A DNA stretch of 64,000 bases from Tanytarsus gracilentus (taxonomy: Eukaryota > Arthropoda > Insecta > Diptera > Chironomidae). The notes beneath the pieces were generated by a model. That model did no database searches and was not told the origin of the DNA. It saw nothing but the letters and a program-made list of their open reading frames with translations. Every line of letters starts with the position of its first letter. The first letter of the stretch is position 1. The stretch covers positions 372,001 through 436,000 of the forward strand of contig JAXRKN010000016.1 in assembly GCA_038502055.1 (NCBI GenBank), written 5' to 3'. Below, piece after piece: positions 36,828 to 47,748 of this stretch. The translations under genes and the position numbers were made by a program.

Positions 36828-39800
36828 ATGAAGTTCAGTATTTTTCTACTCTCAATAGCATTTTTAAGCAAAGCATTTGCTAAAAAAGAAATCACAATCG
36901 GTAAAAAAATTAATTGAAAAAATTTTCTCCTCTCTTGAAGATATTTTTAGGAAAATCTCACACACTCACACATTTGTGATTCATGAAAATTTTTCTCTCC
37001 GTTTGTTTTCAAGTTTATTTTCGGTCACTGTCACATTTTGTCTACTAACTCGACACACAAAAATATTTTCATTCATAAAAAATATTTTGCGAATGTTTTC
37101 ATTTGAAAATATCAATTTCGGCTCTCAACTGCCAAATTAATTTTGAAACGGTCAACGATAAAATTAGTTTTAGTGTTATTGACGCTCGAGACCGCAAAAA
37201 TTCATTCTCTGTGTTAAATGCAGTTTTGTGGATTTCATTTCAATCAATTAGCAAATTGCAAATTTATTTTCGAAACTTTTCATGCGAAATGTGAATTTAA
37301 GGGAAATCATGCATTTTCGATTAATATAATTAAAACAAATTTTTCGATTTAAATTTTCATTTTAATGAGTATACTCGAGTATGGAAATTTAAATTATATT
37401 GGCAAATACATCGTGAGAGTGCATAATGAGTCTTGTGACTTAATTAATTTTATTGTTAAATTTATGGTAAAATTAATGTGAATGAGTGCCACTTTATGAG
37501 CTTTTAAATTGCATTTGAATGAGTGGATTTTTGTGTAAACTAAAGATTTGAAAAACGTTGAGAAAAATTTAAGCAGTCAAGTTGTGAATTTTTTAACGAA
37601 AACACAATTTTACTGACATGAATTTTTAAATTTTGATTAGCCGTTATTTAAAAAAAATAAATTCCAGGCGCTCTCTTTCACGGCGATGATGACCTCACTC
37701 AGAGAGCTTTTAAAGGAGCAATCGAATTAATCAACAGTCGATCCATTAACTACAAGTTTGTAACTCATGCTTACAATATTTCACGCACAGATAGCTTCAA
37801 AGCTCAACAGTATGGTGAGTGAGCAGAATTTAAATGCTTTTTAGATTGAAATTAAATAAAAAATGTTAAAATTTAAAATTTTAGTCTGCAAATTCGCCGA
37901 GCAAGGAGTTCTCGCAATTTTTGGACCGAGTTCATTTGAAACGTCCGGCATTGTGTCGTCAATGGCAGAAAAACTCGAAATTCCTCACATGATTTATCAT
38001 TGGAAAACGAAACCGCTGCACTCACAAGATTATGTCGATCCCAAAATGACTTTAAATTTTTATCCCGATGCAGAAGTGCTTGCGAAAGCTTTTTCCGATG
38101 TCCTCATCGACTATACGTGGAAACATTACACAATTGTTTATGAAAACGACGAGAATCTCTTAAGATTAAAAGACATTTTGCAAATTCATCAACCGAAAGC
38201 AGAAAACCCCACTAAACTTATGAGATTGGATCTCATGAACGACATGGATAAAAAAAAGTTTGGATCATTGTTGAAAAATGTTCCATCAAAAAATGTAATT
38301 TTGGACATTAATGTCAATCATACTGTCGAGTTTTTAAAGCAAGCGAAAGATGTAAAAATGCTGCTTGACTACAACAAATATTTGATTACAAATTTAGACA
38401 CGGCCACGGTTGACTTTGATGATTTAATGGAAACCCTGCCGAACTCAAACATCACCACACTGAGAATTATTAACACTGAAAATAAAGAAGCTCAAAACTT
38501 GAAAGACATCTTGAACAGTTATGGAGGCGAAAACATTGAAACCAATCAACTGCCCTTGGAGGCTGCACTCGTCTACGATGCTGCTCATTTCTTCTACAAA
38601 TCACTTAAAGATTTTGCACAAAATCCACAGGAGGTGAGAAGTACATCACGTACGTGCAAGAATTTAAAAGGCGGAAGTGGAAATTCTTTTGGATATTCAT
38701 TTCTCGAATTTATGAGAGTTCGTGACATGGACGGTGCATCTGGTCATGTTGAGTTCAATAAGGCAAAGTCGAGCAATAAAGTTGAGCCGCGTCGTGGATC
38801 GAGAACGGAATTTCAACTGCAAGTGCTTGAAATGGAAGAGGTACGAAAAAAATAGAGCTTTTATATGAAGCTTTTGAGGAGCTTTTAGTTAAAAAGCTTA
38901 AAAAAATAAATTTTCCAAAAGCAGTTTCGAACAAATGTTTCAAAAAAGCGTTTTTGACTAGAAAGCACATTTAAAAATCTGAAAGCTCTCAACAGAGCTT
39001 TTAAGCACATTAAATATTTTTTAAAATATTACAGGATGGATGGCGAGAAATTGCAAAATGGAACTCAACCAATGGCGTTCACTATTTGCGTGATGAGGAA
39101 GATGCCGAAGATAAAATTCAAAAAGCGATTGAACTTAAAACTTTCAAAATTGCAATTCGTCTTGAGGAGCCATTCGTGATGCTCAAACCATTAGAGGAAG
39201 GTGTTTTTTTAGAGGGCAACGACCGTTATCACGGTTACTGTATCGAACTCATTCAAAGAATTCAACAGCAGCTAAAATTCAAATATGAATTCGAAGTCGT
39301 TTCTGATGGCAAAAATGGAAATTTTGATCCAGCGAGAAACGAGTGGAACGGTTTGATTGGTGAAATTATGAAGGGACGAGCGGATCTTGCTATTGCTGAC
39401 TTAACAATCACTTATGACCGTAAGAAAGTTGTCGACTTTACAAATCCTTTCATGAATCTCGGCATTGGAATTCTTTATGTGAAGCCAACACCAAAGGAGA
39501 AAAATCTTTTCTCGTTTCTCGATCCATTCACGACTTCCGTTTGGGTTTACACGGGTCTCGCATATCTTTTCATTTCCGTTCTCGTCTTCTTGCTATCGAG
39601 AATTAATAATGACGATTGGGAAAGTTCGCATCCATGTCAACAAGACCCCGAAGAGGTTGAAAGTATTTGGAATATTCTAAATTGTGTTTGGCTGATGATG
39701 GGAAGTATCATGGGTCAGGGCAGCGATATTTTACCAAAGTAAGTTGAATTTTAATTTTAGAAAGTTATAAAATAAATTATTTTAGGGGTTCATCAACTCG

Positions 39801-40990
39801 AATTGTTACCGGCATGTGGTGGTTTTTTGCTCTGATCATGCTCGCTTCTTACACCGCCAATCTTGCGGCTTTCTTAACATCCGATCGTCTCCAATCGAGC
39901 ATCAATGGTGCTGAAGATCTCGCAAAGCAAAATGAAATTAAATATGGAGCTTTTCGAGGCGGTTCGACAGCTAAATTTTTCCAAGACAGCAATTTCTCAA
40001 TTTACCAACGTATGTGGGCTGCGATGGAAACGAATGGTGATGTTTACATGCCGACGTCAACTCCTGAAGGTGTTTTGAAAGTTGAAAAGGATAAAGGAAA
40101 ATATGCTTTCTTTATGGAGTCAGTACCGATGGAGTATGTCACATCAAGACGTTGTAAACTGATGCAGGTCGGAGAGCTTTTGGACAGCAAAGGTTATGGC
40201 ATCGCACTTCCAATTGGTAACTCAAAATTTTATGTTAAAAATATTTTAAAATAAATTTAAATAATTTCAGACTCGCCTTACCGAAAGCATTTCAGTGCAC
40301 AAATATTAAAGCTTCAAGAAATGGGAGCTTTAAGCTCTTTAAAGGAAAAATGGTGGAAAAACAGCAATAACAGTAATTTTAAAATATTCACACACACAAA
40401 AAGTTCATTATTTTTTTTTCAGCATGTGCACCAATCGAGAAACCACACGACGATCTCGATATTGGAAATGTTGGTGGTGTTTTCTTGGTAAGTGCTGCAT
40501 GAAATTGAAAAGTTTTCTTTCTATCTCTCTTTTTCTTTATCTCTAAGGTTTTGATTGGCGGATGCCTCGTGGCGTTTGTCGTGGCCTGTATTGAGTTTAT
40601 TATCAACATTCAAAATGTTGCGATAGAAGAAAAGGTAAATGTTGATTTTGAATCCTTTGATAAGAAAAATTTTCGTTTGTTTTTGTTAGAAGAGCAAAAA
40701 ATTAGAAATTCCAACCGTTTTTACTTAAAATATTATCATTTTAGATAACTCATTGGGACGCGTTTAGGTCTGAGCTCGAATTTGCATTCAACTTTAGAAT
40801 CGTGACTAAGCCAGTTCGTTCACAATCGGGCGAGATAGTTAGCAAATCATCGACACCACCTCGATCATTAAAATCACGTTCGCGTTACGGTTCTGAATGT
40901 CGGAGTATGAAGAACAAATCCACACGCAGCTTGAATTTTGATGGCAGCCTTCATGAAGCGACATCGAAAAGTTTATTGAATTTACATTAA
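36828..40990 (+). CDS. GluRII/kainate-type ionotropic glutamate receptor (gene 3), complete, 9 exons
   Basis: Glutamate-gated channel subunit, tandem paralog of gene 2. Exons: 36828-36900, 37668-37814, 37885-38840, 39035-39738, 39786-40216, 40271-40372, 40423-40487, 40548-40634, 40745-40990. They total 2811 nt (936 residues), all phases closing. Signal peptide at residues 1-18 (FLLSIAFLSKAFA). The amino-terminal domain has GVLAIFGPSSFETSG. S1 has NDRYHGYCIELI and LTITYDRKKVVDFTNPFM. TM1 is VWVYTGLAYLFISVLVFLL. The pore is GSIMGQGSDILPK, with Gly at the Q/R site. TM3 has SYTANLAAFL. S2 has GGSTAKFFQ and the ligand Glu in FFMES. TM4 is GGVFLVLIGGCLVAFVV. The tail is rich in Ser and Arg. Exon 2 has the same length (147 nt) as exon 2 of gene 2, but most later introns are absent. 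Probably co-assembles with other GluRII-type subunits; that is inference from the family. Confidence 0.94.
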
Positions 40991-40999
40991 ATTTTATTA

Positions 41000-43482
41000 T
41001 TTTTTGGACGATTTGAATTTTAAGCGCGTTTTAGACAATCAAATTTGGATGAAAATAAGTAAAAGTGAATAGCTTTTTAAAAAGCTCTAAAATAAGTTAC
41101 TGAAAGCTTTAAATGACTTTCTAAGCCTTGAAGAACTTTTCACCAAACTCTTAATAAAAGCTCATTTATATTTTCAAAAAAAATAATTTTTGATATTTTT
41201 TATCTGAGCAGTTTTAGAATGAAATTTTAGTAAACATTTTTTAAAATTATTCAAGTTTTCATCCTAAATTTCTTCTTTACTTGAAGAATTTTTATAGCAA
41301 ACTCTTTTTAAAAGGTAACAAAAAATATTTCATGCTTCTCGTCTCACTGTGGGCGAAAGCTTACGAGAATTTTTTTTGGCAATTTATGAATTTATGAAAT
41401 AAAAAAATAAAAAAATATTCGATCGAACGTTGATTTTCCATTGTTATTACAGTGACGTACATTTCAGTTGCTATGCATCAAAATTGAAAGTACTTAAGCC
41501 TACGGGGAGGAAAAATTGTTGACATTAAAATTTATTCAACTTGCTCAATTAAGCAATTCTCGAGATCAATCAGTAATAAATTATAAATTATTCGATTTCA
41601 ACTGAACACGACATCAAACTCCCTCTCGACTCATCAAAATCTCCAATAAATCTTATCTAACATGCATAAAAAATTTTCTCTACACAACAACTCGTTCTAA
41701 TAATTAGATTACCATCGTTCAATATGCTTGTCGATATCGTACACATGCACAACCACTCAGATTGGCCAGATTATGTGTCCTGGCCTGAAAATGTTTAACA
41801 TTAATGAGTCTTTCACCATTTGCTATTTATAAAATAATTTGATGGCAATGGTAATGACACTTTTGCTAATTTCAGTCTGTTTTAGAGAGGATTTTGTGCA
41901 CATAAACGTGCTAAGTGCTTAGTGAGAACTGTTACTAGGAAATTAAAATGCGACTGTACGATAAAAATTTAAAATTATCAAACTTCTGAGTAGAATTTAA
42001 TTTTCATAGCTCGCTTTGCTAATTTTTCATTTCAATTTAATCTTATTTTTTCATTTCAATAATTTTAGGGCCACGACACGGTGAGCGTCAAAAGAGCTTG
42101 ATTAAATTTCTTCAATTATAAATTTCTGTGTGAGAATAATCAAAAAAATCCTTCGCCTCGTGTCATGAATAAATTAAAAAAGTTTCATTTTGCGCTTTTT
42201 CACAAATGGCAATTCAGGTGGCAATTAGAGTGGAGTTGAGTGAATCTATGGTTGTGATGAGCCATATGGAAAATTAAGCCATTGTGCCGAGAGAAAATTT
42301 TTGTCTAACCGATGTCGGACAAAAGTTGTGATTTGAATTTAATTTTAGGCTTTCGCACTCGTCGGCTGAGGATACTAGGAAATGGTGATTTATATGACAG
42401 TGTGCAACAGCATTTGATACTTGGGTGAGTGCACATAAAAGCCCCTCTGTGATGTCGGCAGTTTTTTAAGTGAATGACTGCAGTATATACGGAAAGTGGT
42501 TAAAACATTCTGGTTGAGTACAAATTTTAAAATTTAAAACTTTTTATTTTAACTTGAAACACCAAAAATATTAAATTATTAAATAAAGCAAGAGTTTTCA
42601 CCCCTTGTCACACTCAACGAGCCCTTCACTCGGAAAAATTCATATGAATGCACAAACAGTGTCTTTCACACTCACACAGAGTGAGTCCAATTGCATTTTT
42701 CATCCACAGCACAATTAAATGCAATTTTGTGGCATTGTTTGAACGAACGCTACATGCATATAATGCAATTGAACAGAAAGAACATAAAAATGTGCTTAAA
42801 GTCCTTAAATATCAAAATAAAAACTTGTAGTGAATGCAAAAAGAGAGCTTTGATTGCTCATACACTTTGGTTAAAAGTTGGAATTGCATAAAACTTTTAG
42901 CAATTTTTCCACAAACTGAAATGTGGAATAAAAATTGGAGCAAACTGAAAAGTTTACAATAACTGCAATGTTTGGTATGTTCTGCATGTACGAATAGAAA
43001 ATCATGAGAGGATTTTCTATTTAAGCGTACAAAAGAAGAATTCTGCTTAAAGTTTCGAAAATTGCATAATGAAGACAGAGATGAGAAAAGTAGATTTAGA
43101 AATTTGTACGTGATGCACTTTGCGAATTATAGATATCACTTTAAATTAATATTTAAGGTAATTACCAGGGTTTTAATCTTCTTTTAACACGAAAATTGCA
43201 ACCTGAAAAAAATGTGGAACGAATTTAATTTAATTCATTTTACGAAGCTTTATATTGTCAGAAAGCTACAAATAAATTCAATTTCAATAAATCATTTTCG
43301 GCATCGCAGCCATTTTAAATTTATCTCGCGTGTCATTTCCTGAAAATATTAAATTTTATGAAACAGTTATCAATTTAAAGCTGACAAAATCTCAGTTGAT
43401 ATTTTTTTTATTATTCCCTGTAGAAAAAGTTTTACTCGTTTTAAAAACTCCATAAATCATTTTTATGAGCATCCGAATGCTT
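41000..43482. other. Intergenic DNA between convergent gene 3 and the peroxidase gene
   Basis: The left part is probably 3' UTR of gene 3. The rest is AT-rich with no domain-bearing frame or RNA gene that I can recognise. The frames near 42650-42890 are short and unsupported. Confidence 0.5.
41398..41403 (+). terminator. Candidate poly(A) signal of gene 3
   Basis: AATAAA, followed by two overlapping A-rich variants, about 408 nt after the stop. An earlier AATAAA lies at 41153-41158. Motif only. Confidence 0.35.
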
Positions 43483-43488
43483 TTTATT
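43483..43488 (-). terminator. Candidate poly(A) signal after peroxidase exon b
   Basis: AATAAA on the minus strand about 150 nt beyond the exon b stop. Motif only. Confidence 0.4.
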
Positions 43489-43633
43489 TAGTTGCCATGA
43501 ATTCGCTCAGTGAGCGCAACATTTTTACTTAATCACCATAAAAAAATATTTTAATAAAGAAAGAAAAATCCTCGTGATAATTATTTCATTTCTTAATGAT
43601 GATGAAGGATCGAAGTATAATTAAAAAAGATAT

Positions 43634-46457
43634 CTAGAAATATTTCTCCAAATTCTTCAACATCTCCTTGGGTGAGGTATTCGGTGCGTGACGCTCAACC
43701 GGTTTTCCATTTTTATCGACGATGAATTTAGTGAAATTCCACTTGATGGCATCAAAGAGAGTTCCGCCTTGTTGCTTCTTCAGGAACTGATACAGTGGAT
43801 GCGCACCCTTGCCATTCACCTCGAGCTTCTCGAACAAATCAAACTTAACTTTTCTATCTTTCGCGAAGCACTGAATCTCCTCACCGTTGCCTGGCTCTTG
43901 ATAGCCGAATTGATTGCATGGAAATGCGAGGATACGGAGACCTAAATTAAAAATTCAACAGTTTTAATTAAAATGAAGAAAAAGTTTCTATGAGTTTCTC
44001 ATTCGCTTTTTATGATGGGAAATTTCTGTTTTTTTGAGCTCAACTGAAAACAATTCACTACTGAGTGTCGCACTTTAATATCGAGTTCACGATTCAAGTG
44101 ACGCTCAAAAGAAAGATTGCCTCACAGCTATTTGTCTCCACCGAGAAATGAAAGCACAACAAAATCGATGTACGAGCGAGCGCAAAAGAAGAAGAAACTT
44201 TATTTATGTCACAAGCTCATCTAAATTCTATAAAGAAACTGATGTGTACCCATGGTACTTCACACAGTTTCCAGTTCATTGAAAATTGATTACAATTTTT
44301 TCCTTTTTCCCATTCCGCATTTTGCCATAAAAAAGAAGAACTTTCTTGCGCACGAATGACAAACAATTGGGGGTGACACTCATCACTTAAGGATTTGAGA
44401 TGGGAGATACTGTATTAATAAATTTAGGCATGGCACTCTGATTTCACCTCAAGAGACATTAGAATTCAGTGAAAGATATGTGGGTGATTCTGAGACATTA
44501 TTATTGCGTCCATAAAAGTTCCGAAAAACATTCACGTTTTTGATAATCTCCCACATTAATTTTCATCTCAAAATCCCATTCCGAGATTTCTCGTTAAAAA
44601 AAGAAGAATAAAATTTCTATTCACATTTTCAATTGCGTTGCCATTTCAGTGCTGAATGGAGAAATTTTTTATTAAATTTTCCATTCTTCGCTTCATACCT
44701 GCGGATGTTATAAAAAATGTCTTCAACACCTTGCACGACAATTAGAGAAATTAAATTTAGCCGTGCTGAAAATGATTGAATTGGGGATGGAGGGAAATTT
44801 TTCTTACTCCAACCATAAATTTTTATGTTAAGGCAGCCGAAATTTTTTTTATATGAATGTAAAAAATTTGCTGAGTCAAATCTCGAAGTTCATTGTCTCG
44901 AAGAAAATTTTATGTTCATGTTCACGAAAAAATTGACCTTCATTTTTTATGATCTCGATTTGGGAAAAAATGTTAAATTAATCTGATGATTTTTTAATAT
45001 TTTCATGTAACTAATTTTTAAAAATTTTTACAATTACATCTTTACAAAATTGTCCACCCCTTGGTTAAATCTTAAATATCCTTTTTTTAAAACATAAAAC
45101 GTTATGATTCACTTAGAACAGCAGAATTTTTTACGACTTGAAATATAAAAGAGAAGCAAATTTATATTTTTAAATCACGAGAACGTCTTTTTATTTTTAT
45201 TAATTTATAACTGCAGTTTTAATTCTTGAATCACATGCCAATTATATGGATTAAAGTTTTTATGACAGCAAAATGATATTTCTAATTTTTCCTCGTGTAT
45301 GCAGAGGAACTAGACACAAAAATTACTTTTCATATTATATTTGAATGATCGCAATGCACGCAAAGCTTTTTGTTGAAAATTTAGAAAAATTTCTCGAGAT
45401 CTTTCAACATCTCCTTGGGTGAGGTATTCGGTGCGAAGCGACCCACAGGTTTTCCATCTTTGTCGACGATAAATTTAGTGAAATTCCACTTGATGGCATC
45501 AAAGAGAGTTCCGCCTTGCTCCTTCTTCAAAAATTGCCATAAAGGATGCGCTTCCTTTCCGTTCACATCGACTTTCTCGAACAAATCGAATTTAACCTTG
45601 CGATCTTTTAAGAAGCACTGAATCTCCTCGGCGTTGCCCGGCTCTTGATTGTTGAATTGATTGCATGGAAATGCGAGGATACGCAAGCCTGACGAGAACA
45701 ATGAAAATGGAAAGTCAGAAACTTTTTGATATATTTTTGGGTTTGAAATGAAAAAAAAAACATCAAGGGTGCTAACTCGGGTATTGAATGAAAAAAAATT
45801 AATAAACACATTAAATCAGAATTTCTTTAAAAAGCCATAAACATAAAAAATAAGTTTGAAGAAATGAAATATTATTACAGCTTTAAATTAAAGGAATGGA
45901 ATTACGATTTTGAATAAAAAACATAAGCTCATTTTAATCTGAAATATAAAAAACCCCAAAAATGGAAGAAAAAAATTCAAAGCGACCCTTGTCTGAGTGA
46001 TGACGATAGCAATAAGAATTCTTGTCGTGAAGTTTGAAATTTCAGCATAAATGTCTTCTTTCTTCCAGTCATTTCCCATAATTGACTAAAATTAAAACCG
46101 ATTGCATTCACTTAATCTCAAAATGCGTGCGGTTGTCAGGAAAAGTCTCAAACTGTCATAACTTTTATAATTTCTTTCACACAAAACATTTCTCGAGATG
46201 AGTTTCGAAAAGTTTCTTCATTAAATTTTACCGCAACCGTCATAAAGTTGGGTTGAGCTGAAATTTGTGTTAGTCAAATAAATTTTTCATCTAAAAATGA
46301 TGCCATAAACAGTAAACACGCAGGCACGCAAGATAAATTGGAATTTGAGTTCATATTTTTATGTCATTCCTTTGATAACGCCACGGAGCGTTGATGACAT
46401 TGATGATTTATATCATTTGATTGTATTTTTCGCCTTATTTTACATGCTCGCATGGAA

Positions 46458-46497
<40 letters not shown>

Positions 46498-47380
46498 TGT
46501 CAACAGAAACATAATGAGGAAAAAGAAGGAAATTTTCGCGATAAGCAACAATCGGGGGATTTTTCTCTGGTATGGTTGAAAAATTTTATAAAGCAACAAT
46601 GAGATTTAAGTAAACTTAAAATAAAATATTAACCAGAGTCACCTTTCTCTCTCTTAACGAATGTACATAAAAGCAGCACATTGAAAATGATAAGAAATTA
46701 AAAAAATTGTCAAATACAAAATTTTCCCGGCACGCTAAAAAAAATGTTCATTTTCAGCATACGCAAATTCATTACGAACTTTTTAATGTTCAGCTCTTAT
46801 CAAACGACAGCTTAAATTATTAAAGGCAAAAACTTTTTAAAACACGAAGCCGCACAAAAGTGATGTGACGTCATGTATGTCCTTTTGTTCTTCTTTCTCG
46901 ATCTGTCGACAGTGAAATTTATTTGTCTCGTGTGGATTCGCGCTCAAAAAGTTATCTCTCATTTTAGCACCCTCGAAAAAAATAATTTTGCTTTTTGGGG
47001 TTTTTTGTCGAGTGTGAATAAAATTTTCGAATGTCATGCGATTAACATCAGTGAGTGGTTACGACACGCAATTTTTCGTGAGCTTTTTTAAAGGGGTGAA
47101 ATTAAAGGATTTTTTTGAAGCTTTTCAGAGAGTTTTTGATATTAATACAAATTTTGTCTAGTTCGTTGCAGTTTTAACATCCATCAAAATGTGATCAAAA
47201 ACACCAACTTAACACATCATAAATTCATAAAAGTTATTTTATCAAAATATAGAAATCATAAAATAGAAAAAAACACGAGTGCAAAAAAGTTTAAAAACTA
47301 TAAATTAAAACAAGAAACTTCAACCATGCAGCTAGTACCAAAAAAAGAAATAAACTAATGAGCGAATGAGAACTCATAAA

Positions 47381-47425
<45 letters not shown>

Positions 47426-47744
47426 CTCGTAAATTAATGGAAAACCAAATGAGATGGGGATAAAAAATGTAATTTAAAGCAGCAAGAGAAACTTTCATCT
47501 ACATCTGCTATGAATGCAAATGTTTTTTAAGCTTACCTTTGGTATCTGCATACTGATCGTAGATTTCGTTTAGCTCAGCATAATGCTTAGCGGTGTAGCC
47601 GCACTTAGAAGCGACATTCACAATGATGAGCACGTGACCCTTGTACTTTTCCAAGCTTACGGGTTCACCCTTGATGTCGTTGACAGTGAATTCGTAGACC
47701 GACTGAGCGGTTTCAGGATTTCCTTGGTTAGCTGAGCACGCCAT
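43634..47744 (-). CDS. PHGPx: Phospholipid-hydroperoxide glutathione peroxidase, Cys type (isoform with distal terminal exon b)
   Basis: Reduces lipid and hydrogen peroxides. Insect Cys-type enzymes of this family generally use thioredoxin. Exon 1 is 47744-47537 (69 codons plus 1 nt) and terminal exon b is 43941-43634 (308 nt with stop): 171 residues, the usual monomeric GPx4-type length without the oligomerisation loop. The catalytic residue is Cys48 in NVASKCGYT, in place of selenocysteine. Gln80 is in FPCNQF, and Trp137-Asn138 in IKWNF complete the active site. Cys94 in EEIQCF is a likely resolving cysteine. The splice is phase 1 (AAA G|GTAAGC to TTTAG|GT). No signal peptide, so cytosolic. 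An AG acceptor only four bases before the ATG (TTACAG|CGTAATG) suggests an upstream non-coding exon. Confidence 0.92.
45190..45195 (-). terminator. Candidate poly(A) signal after peroxidase exon a
   Basis: AATAAA on the minus strand, about 190 nt beyond the exon a stop. It would allow the short transcript to end before exon b. Confidence 0.4.
45381..47744 (-). CDS. PHGPx: Phospholipid-hydroperoxide glutathione peroxidase, isoform with proximal terminal exon a
   Basis: Shares exon 1 (47744-47537) but ends with exon a at 45688-45381, again 308 nt with its own stop, giving 171 residues. The splice phase is identical (CGTCAG|GC). I count 14 differences in the 102 aligned residues between exons a and b. 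These include NN to GY after FPCNQF, Trp to Tyr in HPL(W/Y)QF, and GRF to ERH before APNTSPKEM. All catalytic residues are kept in both. The two exons cannot both be translated, because each carries a stop, so they are alternative last exons. Confidence 0.92.
46462..46491. repeat. (AG)15 microsatellite
   Basis: Perfect AG dinucleotide run inside the peroxidase intron. Confidence 0.95.
47383..47422. repeat. (GT)20 microsatellite
   Basis: Perfect 40-bp GT run in the peroxidase intron, about 115 bp downstream of the exon 1 donor in the transcribed direction. Confidence 0.95.
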
Positions 47745-47748
47745 TACG

